Source: Agarilytica sp033852175 (GTDB taxonomy: Bacteria; Pseudomonadota; Gammaproteobacteria; Pseudomonadales; Cellvibrionaceae). From it: a stretch of 64,000 nt of DNA. Location of the stretch: the NCBI GenBank assembly GCA_033852175.1, contig JAWSUY010000007.1, positions 95,124-159,123 on the forward strand, written 5' to 3'. Positions within the stretch are counted from its first letter, which is position 1. Each line of letters starts with the position of its first letter. The notes under the pieces were generated by a model. That model saw only the letters and a program-made list of their open reading frames with translations. It had not been told where the DNA came from and ran no database searches. Positions 25,011 through 33,522 of this stretch are shown one piece after another. The translations under genes and the position numbers were made by a program.

Positions 25011-25468
25011 GAAACGCTTTTTATATTTCGTTCTCATTCTCTCTGATCGGGTTACATTCTTATCTCGCTTCTTTGGTTCTTAATGGAGCCACTGTGGGGC
25101 GCGGTCCTTCACTTCAGTTCTCTTTCCCAGTATTCAGTCCCAAATTTGTCTCTGCGCTCCCATACAGTTGTCTGGGATGGCTTATTTCTTATCGTTAACA
25201 TTATCGGTGATTGGCATTAACCGACAGGGGTTAATTGGCGATACGGTTTTATTCCAGGCTTGTTTCTTTGCAATATTATTACCGCCGCACTCCTGACAAT
25301 CATGCGTTTCTCTAGCGGGTGCCCGTTCAGAAGTAGGAGCGCAGTAGAGACCTATTTCTGTATAGGTACTGGATAATAGAACCCTCTGTTGAATGCTCGC
25401 ACGTAATATTTTATTTGGGTGACTTATAAAATCCTTGTCATGAATAAACCTAAAAACCTCTGATTACA

Positions 25469-25493
25469 TAAAGCGGAAAGCCCTTGCCGCTTT
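25469..25493. promoter_or_regulatory. AAAGCGG/CCGCTTT palindrome, candidate activator site
   Basis: Inverted repeat AAAGCGG and CCGCTTT separated by 10 bases, 80-100 bp upstream of the sigma-54 promoter of flgB. A very similar palindrome lies at the same distance before the flagellin promoter (38773-38794), which fits an enhancer for a FleQ/FleR/FlrC-type activator. The T-rich flank means a terminator remains possible. Confidence 0.5.
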
Positions 25494-25570
25494 CATTTTT
25501 CTTGTCAGCCCTGTCGTAGTTTGATGATAAAAAACCTTTTAAAATCAACTGTTTAAATAAAAGTTACTCC

Positions 25571-25587
25571 TTGGCATAAGGGTTGCA
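25571..25587 (+). promoter_or_regulatory. Sigma-54 promoter of flgB operon
   Basis: TTGGCAT then TTGCA: GG and GC dinucleotides separated by exactly 10 bases, as in the -24/-12 consensus. Transcription would start near 25598, about 30 bp before flgB. Confidence 0.8.
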
Positions 25588-25630
25588 TTTGTTTTCTGTA
25601 GATAAAATTTAGCGGAAGTTTGTGGTCACT

Positions 25631-26029
25631 ATGGCAATATCCTTTGAAAATGCATTTGGTCTTCAGGAAGCAGTATTAAAGCTACGAGTTGAGCGGGCGA
25701 GTGTGCTTTCTAGCAATTTGGCTAATTCCGATACGCCGGGTTACAAGGCGCGCGATATCAACTTTCAAGAAGCGCTTTCTTCCCATATGAACGGCAGTGC
25801 TGGTCGCATGCAATCAACTAACGGGTCTCATTTTAATCAATCCGGTGGCTCACGACCAGAAAGCGAATTCTTTTACCGAGCACCCACACAACCTTCGATA
25901 GATGGCAATACGGTGGAAGAGAATGTTGAGCATGCCGAATTTATGAAAAACAACATGGAATTTCAAGCGGCGTTTACTTTTTTAAATGGCCGTATCAAAG
26001 GTCTTCAAAAAGCGATTAGAGGCGAATAA
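25631..26029 (+). CDS. flgB: Flagellar proximal rod protein FlgB
   Basis: 132 residues from the ATG matching the usual MAISF start; a GTG at 25622 is an alternative. The rod/hook signature LSSNLANSDTPGYKARDINF and the C-terminal helix with EFMKNNMEFQAAFTFLNGRIKGLQKAIRGE identify FlgB. It builds the first segment of the rod above the MS ring. First gene of the flgB-flgL operon; flgC follows after 2 bp. Confidence 0.93.
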   Translation: MAISFENAFGLQEAVLKLRVERASVLSSNLANSDTPGYKARDINFQEALSSHMNGSAGRMQSTNGSHFNQSGGSRPESEFFYRAPTQPSIDGNTVEENVEHAEFMKNNMEFQAAFTFLNGRIKGLQKAIRGE

Positions 26030-26031
26030 TC

Positions 26032-26457
26032 ATGGGACTTACAAGTGTTTTTGACATCGCCGGTTCGGCCATGAACGCTCAGAGTATTCGTTTGAATACC
26101 ACGGCCAGTAATATTGCCAACGCAGAAACGGCCAGCTCTAGTGCCGACCAAGTGTATCGAGGGCGACACGCTGTGTTTTCAACCCTCTATAACAATATGA
26201 CCGGAGACGGATTCGAAAGCTCAGCTTCGGTGGGCGTGAAGGTCGATGGCATTGTCGAAAGTGATGCGCCATTGCAACCGCGCTACGAGCCGCACCATCC
26301 TAAAGCGGATGACAAAGGTTACGTGTATTACCCCAATGTAAACGTTGTGGAAGAGATGACGAATATGATCTCAGCCTCGCGATCATTTCAAGTGAATGTT
26401 GAAATGATGAACTCGGCCAAGCAAATGGTCCAACGTGTTTTGTCTTTAGGACAGTAA
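26032..26457 (+). CDS. flgC: Flagellar proximal rod protein FlgC
   Basis: 141 residues, the usual size. N-terminal helix FDIAGSAMNAQSIRLNTTASNIANAET and the C-terminal block YYPNVNVVEEMTNMISASRSFQVNVEMM with KQMVQRVLSLGQ are diagnostic of FlgC. It forms part of the rod in the periplasm. Starts 2 bp after flgB. Confidence 0.95.
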   Translation: MGLTSVFDIAGSAMNAQSIRLNTTASNIANAETASSSADQVYRGRHAVFSTLYNNMTGDGFESSASVGVKVDGIVESDAPLQPRYEPHHPKADDKGYVYYPNVNVVEEMTNMISASRSFQVNVEMMNSAKQMVQRVLSLGQ

Positions 26458-26487
26458 GCTTAGAACGCTAAGCGAGAGGAGGACACC

Positions 26488-27201
26488 ATGCCTGAAATCA
26501 ATAACGTTAACAGCGCCTTAAGTGACCTGTCTATCCGCCAGGTGCAGGAAGAAGCACCAAAGGATAACGAGTTAGGGCAGAGCGCTTTTTTAAAGCTAAT
26601 GGTTACGCAGCTGAAAAACCAAAGCCCTTTGAGCCCTCAGGACAACACTGAATTTGTCGCGCAACTTGCGCAGTTTAGTTCGGTTGAAAGTTTGGACAAG
26701 CTGAATAATAACTTCAATACCTTCACCAGTAGCTTTGTGGCGAACCAAGCCTTGCAGGCATCGACATTAGTGGGCCGCTCTGTAACCGTTCCCGCTGAAT
26801 CCACACGGCTTGATGCTGGTGGCGTGATTGGCGTGAGTGTAGACGTACCCGCAACAACAGGTGATGTCTCCGTCAATATCTATGCAGAAAACGGTACCTT
26901 GGTTGAATCGGTAAGCCTGGGTGAGCAGCAGGCTGGTGAATTAGTCATGCGCTGGGATGGTATGAGCATGGAAGTGAACGGCGAGCTATTGGATTGGCAA
27001 AGCGATCATGAAAACGGTTTACCTTCAGGTACGTATCGTTTTGAAGTGACATCCAGTATTGAGGGTGCTCCGACTGAATTAGCGACCTCGCTAAGCGCAA
27101 ATGTGAATAGCGTGACTATTGGGGCCAACGGCGCACTTGTACTGAACCTTGCCGGTATTGGTCCGGTGAACATGTCAGACGTAAAACAATTTAATGAATA
27201 A
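26488..27201 (+). CDS. flgD: Flagellar hook capping protein FlgD
   Basis: 237 residues. The conserved N-terminal region LGQSAFLKLMVTQLKNQSPLSPQDNTEFVAQLAQFSSVESLDKL marks FlgD, followed by the tudor-like and FN3-like beta domains (about 90-235) with SGTYRFEVTSS. It caps the growing hook so that FlgE subunits assemble. It has an AGGAGG ribosome-binding sequence. Confidence 0.94.
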   Translation: MPEINNVNSALSDLSIRQVQEEAPKDNELGQSAFLKLMVTQLKNQSPLSPQDNTEFVAQLAQFSSVESLDKLNNNFNTFTSSFVANQALQASTLVGRSVTVPAESTRLDAGGVIGVSVDVPATTGDVSVNIYAENGTLVESVSLGEQQAGELVMRWDGMSMEVNGELLDWQSDHENGLPSGTYRFEVTSSIEGAPTELATSLSANVNSVTIGANGALVLNLAGIGPVNMSDVKQFNE

Positions 27202-27215
27202 TCCGAGAAAATGAC

Positions 27216-27237
27216 GGGTCTCAAAATTTTGAAACCC
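27216..27237 (+). terminator. Possible attenuating hairpin between flgD and flgE
   Basis: Imperfect inverted repeat GGGT.TCAAAA / TTTTGA.ACCC followed by ATTAATTTTTAG. It may partly end transcription before flgE or protect the upstream mRNA. Confidence 0.35.
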
Positions 27238-27282
27238 ATTAATTTTTAGGGTATTAAGCACCAGAAATGTCGGGAGAAAGTT

Positions 27283-29718
27283 ATGCCATTTGATACCGCA
27301 CTCAGTGGAATTCGAGCTGCATCCACAGAACTAACAGTGACGGGTAATAATATTGCCAACGCTTCAACAACCGGATTTAAATCCTCTCGCACAGAATTTG
27401 GCGATGTCTACGCAACCTCTGTTTTAGGTTCCGGTAGTAACGCCATTGGTAGTGGTGTTCAAGTACAGGAAGTGTCTCAACAATTCACCCAAGGCAACGT
27501 CGCCTTTACCGAGAAAGCCACCGATATGGCGATTAACGGGAATGGGTTTTTCGTGTTGAGCTCAGGCGGTGAAACGCGTTATTCACGTGCCGGTGCTTTT
27601 GGTTTAAATGATGAAGGGTTTGTCGTTAACGCCAATAATGATTTGTTGCAGGGGTTCCCTGCGGATGCTTCTGGTGACATTGGTGGTATTCCGGGTGACG
27701 TCAGTATTCAAACCAGCAACCTCGATCCGCGAAGAACAACCCTGGTGCAGTCGGTTTTAAATTTAGATGCGTCTGAGCCTATCTTGCAAACGGAAGGTCA
27801 GCAGATTACTACGGAGGGTGTGAATATTGCTGTCGCAAGAACGGGATTGCAAACGGCAACGACGACCAGTCTGTCGAGTGCTAACTTTACCTTGCCATTG
27901 GCCAATGACTTTTCGACGACCGATATGGATTTTGATATTACATTAGCTGGACAGGGCACGAATCTTGGTACGGTGAGCATCAGCTTGAATGCTGCTGAGG
28001 GCGTGCCCGGTACGGTATCGACCTTTAACGATTTACGAATACTCGCCAGTGTTATCAACGCGCAGGTTTTTACACCTTCTGGTGGGCAGACCACGATTGA
28101 TGTTGTCGCGGAGGCTGTGGATCAAGGTGGTGGCAACTATGCTTTGGAGCTTAGCGCGGTGCAGGAAGGTTTATCGTCAACGATAACGTTGAGTGCGCTG
28201 GATCCAGGGACTAGCCAGATAGGCTTGAGCGGACCGGTTCCGACTTCTGTGTCAGGTATTCCTGAGGTTACAAATCAGTACCCGGCTCAAACAATATCGA
28301 TTTTGACACCGGCTGGTTCAACGCTTAGCTATAGTGCGCAGGCAGGGGATACAGCAGCGACAACTGCATCGGGTCTCAATGCGTTACAGGGGGTAACTGC
28401 GACGGCACAAACGAATGTGAGGCTATCGGCTTTTAACAGTCCAGGGACTAATCTTCGTGTAACGGTTAATAATGTATCGTTAACAGGGGCGAGCTTGGCC
28501 GCAATTGAAACGGAAATTAATGGATTGACCAATTCTACATTACCGGGCATTACGGCTGCAATTGATCCCGCTACGGGTGATTTACAGTTAGTCTCAGCGG
28601 GTGGAGACGATATCGATGTAAGTGTTACGAGTACGGATGATGGTGATTCTTTGTCTGTGCTCGGGGGAGCGGATGCGACCGGTGTGATATTGGAAGCTGA
28701 CCCAACGGGTGATGGCGTTACAGCGGGTAGTGAAAATGCAACCGCGAACTCTGTCGTTGTGGGTGGCGTGATCGATATAGTTTTTGATGAAGGGTATGTC
28801 TTGGATACTCCTCCTAACACGGCGATATTTCAGCCGGACTATGCGACCGATTTTACGGATATTGTGATCAATGATTTTGATCCTGCCGATCAGTCTACGT
28901 ATAACAGTGCGACATCTATGACGGTCTACGATAGTTTGGGTATTTCCCATATCATGACGCAGTATTTTGTAAAACAGGAATACGATCTTACCGACCCAAC
29001 TTCCATTCCGAATCATTGGCAGATACATCTCCAAATAGATGGGGCGGAAGTCGGCGACCCTGATACGACCCTGCTTCCCCCCGCAAATACGGTGGCAACA
29101 CGTGCAAGCTATAATGTGTATTTTAATGATGATGGTACGTTAAACGAAACACTTAGTGATTCTATTTTGGTTTCCAATTGGGTTCCTCAAGATGAAAATG
29201 GAGACCCTAATTCGGCAGCGGGTCCGCAAAATATCTTAGCGGGCGGTACGGTTCCGCTTCCTGAGCCTCCCTCAAGCTCCAATTTCGTGATTGATTTTGA
29301 TGGCACGACTCAGTTTGGTTCTGCGTTTTCGGTCAATGATGTGGATCAAGATGGTTTTGCTACAGGTCGTTTATCGGGCTTAAGTATCGACGATAGCGGT
29401 GTGATCTTCGCGCGTTTTACGAATGGTGAGTCTCAAGTGCTCGGCCAAGTAGCGTTGGCTGATTTCCCTAACCAAGAAGGTTTGCAACCGTCCGGCAATA
29501 GCACATGGGTAGAAAATTTCCGCTCAGGCCAGCCAAGAATTGCCGCTGCTAACACCGGATCACTCGGAACGATTCAATCGGGCGCTTTGGAAGAGTCGAA
29601 TGTGGATATTTCTGCAGAGTTGGTAAACTTAATTATCGCGCAACGAAACTTCCAAGCGAGTGCGAAAACCATCGAGACTGCGGATACAGTAACGCAAACG
29701 ATTATTAATCTAAGGTAA
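27283..29718 (+). CDS. flgE: Flagellar hook protein FlgE, enlarged
   Basis: 811 residues, about twice the usual 400-450. The N-terminus (MPFDTALSGIRAAS, GNNIANASTTGFKSSR) and the C-terminus (GALEESNVDISAELVNLIIAQRNFQASAKTIETAD) are standard rod/hook domains. Between them lie an ordinary D1/D2 region and an extra beta-rich segment (about 341-514) resembling flagellin IN-type repeats: VTVNNVSLTGASLAAIETEING, then LQLVSAGGDDIDVSVT, and VGGVIDIVFDEGYVLDTPPN. A similar insert is found in FlgK. FlgE forms the extracellular hook. An enlarged surface could be a site of glycosylation or adhesion (inference). Confidence 0.93.
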   Translation: MPFDTALSGIRAASTELTVTGNNIANASTTGFKSSRTEFGDVYATSVLGSGSNAIGSGVQVQEVSQQFTQGNVAFTEKATDMAINGNGFFVLSSGGETRYSRAGAFGLNDEGFVVNANNDLLQGFPADASGDIGGIPGDVSIQTSNLDPRRTTLVQSVLNLDASEPILQTEGQQITTEGVNIAVARTGLQTATTTSLSSANFTLPLANDFSTTDMDFDITLAGQGTNLGTVSISLNAAEGVPGTVSTFNDLRILASVINAQVFTPSGGQTTIDVVAEAVDQGGGNYALELSAVQEGLSSTITLSALDPGTSQIGLSGPVPTSVSGIPEVTNQYPAQTISILTPAGSTLSYSAQAGDTAATTASGLNALQGVTATAQTNVRLSAFNSPGTNLRVTVNNVSLTGASLAAIETEINGLTNSTLPGITAAIDPATGDLQLVSAGGDDIDVSVTSTDDGDSLSVLGGADATGVILEADPTGDGVTAGSENATANSVVVGGVIDIVFDEGYVLDTPPNTAIFQPDYATDFTDIVINDFDPADQSTYNSATSMTVYDSLGISHIMTQYFVKQEYDLTDPTSIPNHWQIHLQIDGAEVGDPDTTLLPPANTVATRASYNVYFNDDGTLNETLSDSILVSNWVPQDENGDPNSAAGPQNILAGGTVPLPEPPSSSNFVIDFDGTTQFGSAFSVNDVDQDGFATGRLSGLSIDDSGVIFARFTNGESQVLGQVALADFPNQEGLQPSGNSTWVENFRSGQPRIAAANTGSLGTIQSGALEESNVDISAELVNLIIAQRNFQASAKTIETADTVTQTIINLR

Positions 29719-29726
29719 TAAAAGCG

Positions 29727-29935
29727 GGTGACGGGTGACGGGTGACGGGTGACGGGTGACGGGTGACGGGCTACGGGTGACGGGTGACGGGCTACGGGTG
29801 ACGGGTGACGGGCTACGGGTGACGGGCTACGGGTGACGGGTTACCGGACCTTTAGCCCGTTTTCGGTTTCCCGTCTCCTGTTTTCGGTCCCCCGTCTTTT
29901 CCCCTTTCCCGTACCCCGTCTCCCGTCCCTCCAAA
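29727..29935. repeat. ACGGG heptamer repeat with inverted arms, copy 2
   Basis: About 120 bp of tandem 7-mers alternating TGACGGG and CTACGGG, then about 85 bp of pyrimidine-rich CCCGTCT/CCCGTAC words in the opposite sense. The two arms can fold back on each other. It separates flgE from flgF. Unit sequence varies only at two positions, implying slippage. Confidence 0.85.
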
Positions 29936-29938
29936 ATC

Positions 29939-29955
29939 TTGGCACTTATATTGCT
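29939..29955 (+). promoter_or_regulatory. Sigma-54 promoter of flgF
   Basis: TTGGCAC and TTGCTC with GG-N10-GC spacing, ending about 50 bp before flgF. It restarts transcription after the repeat block. Confidence 0.75.
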
Positions 29956-30004
29956 CCTATTTCTTTAAGACTAAAAACAAAGAAATTTTGACGGAGCATT
30001 GCCC

Positions 30005-30754
30005 GTGGACAGAGCCTTATACATTGCCATGACCGGCGCCAAGAATAATATGCTGGCGCAAACCAATCATGCGAATAACTTAGCGAACGCAAGTACTGCC
30101 GGATTTAAAGCGGATATGGCGCAAGCGCGCAGCATGCCGGTTTACTTTGGTGATGGACTTCCTACTCGCGTATTTGCCATGACGGAAAGTCCTGCGACGG
30201 ATTATTCACATGGGCCGTTAATGGAGACCGGGCGAGATTTAGATATCGCCGTCGAGCAAGAAGGATTTATCGCCGTACTCGCACCTGACGGAAAAGAAGC
30301 ATTCACACGGGCCGGTTCACTTTATATCGATAGCGTTGGCATGTTGCGAACAGGTAATCATTTGCCGGTACTCGGTAACGGTGGCCCCATTGCCATACCC
30401 GCGGCAGAAAAAGTTGAGATTGCTTTTGATGGAACCATAACGATTATTCCATTGGGCGAAGGTGCCGATTCCGTTGCTCAAATTGATCGCATTAAATTAG
30501 TGAATCCTCCCATTGATAACATCAAAAAGTCGGCAGATGGCCTTATTCGTTCTTTTGGAACAGAGGAAGAGGAGCCTGCGGATGCTTCCGTGCGCTTAGT
30601 ATCAGGGTTTTTAGAAGGCAGTAATGTTAATGCGGTGAATGCGTTAACCAGTATTTTAAGTTTATCGCGTCAATATGAAATGCAAGTCAAAATTATGAAG
30701 ACCGTCAAAGAAAATTCAGAAGCTTCTGCACGGTTATTACAAATGCAGAGCTAA
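30005..30754 (+). CDS. flgF: Flagellar proximal rod protein FlgF
   Basis: 249 residues from a GTG (MDRALYIAMTGAK) with GGAG eight bases upstream; the in-frame TTG two codons earlier is too close to that site. Signatures are NHANNLANASTAGFKADM and the C-terminal GFLEGSNVNAVNALTSILSL with RQYEMQVKIMK. It forms the proximal rod together with FlgB and FlgC. Its own sigma-54 promoter lies directly upstream. Confidence 0.93.
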   Translation: MDRALYIAMTGAKNNMLAQTNHANNLANASTAGFKADMAQARSMPVYFGDGLPTRVFAMTESPATDYSHGPLMETGRDLDIAVEQEGFIAVLAPDGKEAFTRAGSLYIDSVGMLRTGNHLPVLGNGGPIAIPAAEKVEIAFDGTITIIPLGEGADSVAQIDRIKLVNPPIDNIKKSADGLIRSFGTEEEEPADASVRLVSGFLEGSNVNAVNALTSILSLSRQYEMQVKIMKTVKENSEASARLLQMQS

Positions 30755-30812
30755 CGCGAAAGCGGCATAAGCAGTAATAAAATTGAAGTTAAACGAACAT
30801 TAAATTAAGAAT

Positions 30813-30862
30813 GACCTAAAAAGAATATCTTAGGGAATAGACCTAAAAAATACCTTAGGAAT
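30813..30862 (+). repeat. Direct repeat between flgF and flgG
   Basis: Two adjacent copies of a 24-26-bp unit with the pattern GACCTAAAAA..A....CTTAGG.AAT. Each has CCTAA/TTAGG symmetry. It may be a regulator site or a local duplication. A GAAAGCGGCATAA word near 30756 resembles half of the CCGCTT palindromes. Confidence 0.5.
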
Positions 30863-30882
30863 TATTAATAAAGAGGTGAAGT

Positions 30883-31668
30883 ATGCACGCTGCACTGTAT
30901 GTCAGTAAAACCGGTTTAGCCGCACAAGATGCGCAGTTGACCACCATATCCAACAATCTGGCGAATGCCTCGACCGTTGGGTTTAAGCGGGATCGTGCGG
31001 TATTTGAAGACTTGCTCTATCAAATACAACGCCAACCGGGTGCTCAAACATCGGAAGAAACACAGCTACCATCCGGTCTTCAATTGGGAACGGGGGTGAG
31101 GGTTGTTGGTACTCAAAAACAATTTACCGCAGGTAGTTTACAAGTCACACAGCAATCATTGGACTTAGCCATTGACGGTCGAGGGTTTCTTCAAATCCAG
31201 CAAACCGATGGTTCTTTTGCTTATACACGGGCAGGGCAGCTGCATTTAAATGGTCAAGGTCAGATCGTGAATGCCAGTGGCTTATTGCTCGAACCCAATA
31301 TTACCGTTCCGGAAAATGTTGAGAACGTCACCATTGGTACAGACGGAATCGTCAATGCGTTTATCCCCGGTGAACCCGCAGCAACGATTCTCGGCAATAT
31401 ACAATTGGTGGATTTTGTGAACCCAGGTGGTTTACAAGCCGCGGGCGGTAACTTGTTTTTAGAGACCGCATCAAGCGGAACGCCCATAACTGGAACTCCG
31501 GGTGAAAACGGGATCGGACAAATTATGCAAGGCATGTTGGAAAATTCTAATGTCGATATCATTGAAGAAATGGTGAATATGATTACCACACAGCGTGCCT
31601 ATGAAATGAATTCTAAAGTGGTGTCGACAGCCGATCAAATGCTTCAGTTCTTATCTCAAAATGTGTAA
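30883..31668 (+). CDS. flgG: Flagellar distal rod protein FlgG
   Basis: 261 residues, standard length. Blocks include ALYVSKTGLAAQDAQLTTISNNLANASTVGFKRDRAVFEDLLYQ, the FlgG-specific region QPGAQTSEETQLPSGLQLGTGVR, and MLENSNVDIIEEMVNMITTQRAYEMNSKV. It builds the distal rod through the P and L rings. An AAAGAGGTGAAG ribosome-binding region precedes it. Confidence 0.96.
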   Translation: MHAALYVSKTGLAAQDAQLTTISNNLANASTVGFKRDRAVFEDLLYQIQRQPGAQTSEETQLPSGLQLGTGVRVVGTQKQFTAGSLQVTQQSLDLAIDGRGFLQIQQTDGSFAYTRAGQLHLNGQGQIVNASGLLLEPNITVPENVENVTIGTDGIVNAFIPGEPAATILGNIQLVDFVNPGGLQAAGGNLFLETASSGTPITGTPGENGIGQIMQGMLENSNVDIIEEMVNMITTQRAYEMNSKVVSTADQMLQFLSQNV

Positions 31669-31683
31669 ACGGTTAGAAAGATA

Positions 31684-32412
31684 ATGACGGTTTTAACGAG
31701 GTTGAAAATACGTATATTACGCACATCACTAAAAACTGTGATAAGTGCTGGTATTAGTGTCATCTTATCCGCTTGTGTGATTCAGCAACCTCCGAGCCCC
31801 AATGACCCCTATTATGCCCCGGTATTAAAAACGCATCCTGCGGCCGATGTGGCGATTAATGGTTCACTTTATCGTTCAAACCGTTCCTTAAATCTTTTTG
31901 GTGATGCGAAGGCCTCGCAAGTTGGTGACATTCTTACCGTTATGTTGCAGGAAAAGACATCGTCCAGTAAATCCTCCAATGTAGAAATTAAAAAGGAATC
32001 CGAAGTCGCTATTGCCCCGACTGTGGGAACCGGGACTATATTGGGAAGTCAGCCCAGTTTGGGTGAATTTGGTTTAAATACCAGCCTCACGAGCGAAAGT
32101 GATTTTAAAGGTGAATCAGAAGCGGATCAAAGTAATCGTTTGACCGGGAATATTAGTGTGACGGTTGTCGATGTATACCCCAACGGAACTTTAGTCATTC
32201 GCGGAGAAAAATGGATAACGCTCAATCGCGGTAATGAGTTTATTCGTATCAGTGGGCTGGTGCGGCCCATGGACATAGCTCCGAACAATACAGTGCCATC
32301 AACAAAAATAGCCAATGCGCGAATCACCTATTCGGGTACGGGCGAACTAGCCGATGCTCAAGAAATGGGTTGGTTAACACAATTTTTTAACAGCGCCATT
32401 TGGCCTTTTTAA
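31684..32412 (+). CDS. flgH: Flagellar L-ring lipoprotein FlgH
   Basis: 242 residues. A lipoprotein signal ends in ILSAC (Cys31). Family blocks are SLYRSNRSLNLFGDAKASQVGDILTVMLQE, VVDVYPNGTLVIRGEKWITLNRGNEFIRISGLVRP and the ending TQFFNSAIWPF. It forms the outer-membrane L ring. An upstream extension of about ten residues precedes the hydrophobic signal core; a later start is possible. Confidence 0.95.
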   Translation: MTVLTRLKIRILRTSLKTVISAGISVILSACVIQQPPSPNDPYYAPVLKTHPAADVAINGSLYRSNRSLNLFGDAKASQVGDILTVMLQEKTSSSKSSNVEIKKESEVAIAPTVGTGTILGSQPSLGEFGLNTSLTSESDFKGESEADQSNRLTGNISVTVVDVYPNGTLVIRGEKWITLNRGNEFIRISGLVRPMDIAPNNTVPSTKIANARITYSGTGELADAQEMGWLTQFFNSAIWPF

Positions 32413-32424
32413 TTTAGGACTTTC

Positions 32425-33522
32425 ATGATAAAAACGGCAACAGCTTGTTTTCTTTTAATCTTTTCACTGGGTGCTTATGCCGAGCGAATAAAAGATATTG
32501 CCGGTGTGGATGGCGTTCGCGTCAATCAATTGGTGGGTTATGGTTTGGTTGTGGGTTTGGACGGCACAGGTGATAAAACCAATCAGGCTCCATTTACCAG
32601 TCAGTCTTTCCGGTCCATGCTAATGCAGTTTGGCGTGACCATTCCTGAGGGCGCAAATTTTCAGGTTAAAAATGTGGCAGCAGTGGCTGTTCATGCCGAG
32701 TTACCTCCCTTTGCAAAACCCGGTCAAAAAATTGACATTACCGTGTCATCCATAGCCAATGCGAAAAGCCTACGCGGCGGTGCACTCTTTTTAACTCCAT
32801 TAAAAGGACTCGACGGACAAGTGTATGCCATTGCGCAAGGCAGTTTAATTGTCGGTGGTTTTGGCGCTGAAGGAAAAGACGGCTCGCGTGTAACCGTGAA
32901 TATACCCAGCGTAGGACGAATTCCTAACGGTGCGATAATCGAACGTGCGATAACAACTCAATTTGGCGGCAATGAGAATATTATTTTTAACCTTCATACG
33001 CCTGATTTTACCACCGCTAAAAACCTGGCTGACAGTATTAATGATCTACTTGGACCTGGAACTGCAAGTCCAATGGATGCTACATCCATAAGCGTGGAGG
33101 CCCCGGTTAATCCCGCTCATCGAGTGGATTATCTTTCTTTGCTCGAAAATATAGAGATTGTAACGGGCAAGTCAGCAGCAAAAATAATCATTAATTCCCG
33201 AACCGGCACCATTGTTATTGGTGAGCATGTGCGGGTTTCCCCTGTGGCGGTTACGCATGGTTCGTTAACGGTGACGATTAGTGAGGATGTCAATGTTAGC
33301 CAGCCCAATGCCTTGGCCGAAGGTGCAACTGTTGTTGTGCCGGATAGTGACGTTACAGTTCAGGAAGAAAGTGGGCCGATGTTTAAATTTGCACCAGGGC
33401 CAACGCTTAGCGATATTGTTAAAGCGGTTAATGAAGTTGGCGTTGCGCCTGGTGATTTAATGGCAATTCTAGAAGCCTTAAAACAAGCAGGCGCTTTAAA
33501 AGCGGAAATAGTGGTGATCTGA
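32425..33522 (+). CDS. flgI: Flagellar P-ring protein FlgI
   Basis: 365 residues. An export signal (about 1-19, ending YAER) precedes IKDIAGVDGVRVNQLVGYGLVVGLDGTGDKTNQAPFTSQS, the FlgI hallmark, through to KAVNEVGVAPGDLMAILEALKQAGALKAEIVVI. It forms the periplasmic P ring around the rod with help from FlgA. Directly followed by flgJ without a gap. Confidence 0.96.
   Translation: MIKTATACFLLIFSLGAYAERIKDIAGVDGVRVNQLVGYGLVVGLDGTGDKTNQAPFTSQSFRSMLMQFGVTIPEGANFQVKNVAAVAVHAELPPFAKPGQKIDITVSSIANAKSLRGGALFLTPLKGLDGQVYAIAQGSLIVGGFGAEGKDGSRVTVNIPSVGRIPNGAIIERAITTQFGGNENIIFNLHTPDFTTAKNLADSINDLLGPGTASPMDATSISVEAPVNPAHRVDYLSLLENIEIVTGKSAAKIIINSRTGTIVIGEHVRVSPVAVTHGSLTVTISEDVNVSQPNALAEGATVVVPDSDVTVQEESGPMFKFAPGPTLSDIVKAVNEVGVAPGDLMAILEALKQAGALKAEIVVI

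Larger units (their letters stand above)
25011..25621 (+). other. 611-bp noncoding region upstream of the flg operon
   Basis: No gene seen. The right part holds the flgB promoter and its upstream palindrome (listed separately). The left 400 bp contains only short words such as TCTCTGCGCTC and no readable protein or RNA gene. Confidence 0.5.

Noticed and set aside
28329..29034. Long minus-strand frames inside flgE (two frames of about 150 codons)
   Set aside because: They are shadows of the coding frame; flgE has clear domain structure on the plus strand.
29727..29935. CRISPR array
   Set aside because: The repeat unit is 7 bp with no spacers and no cas genes are present.
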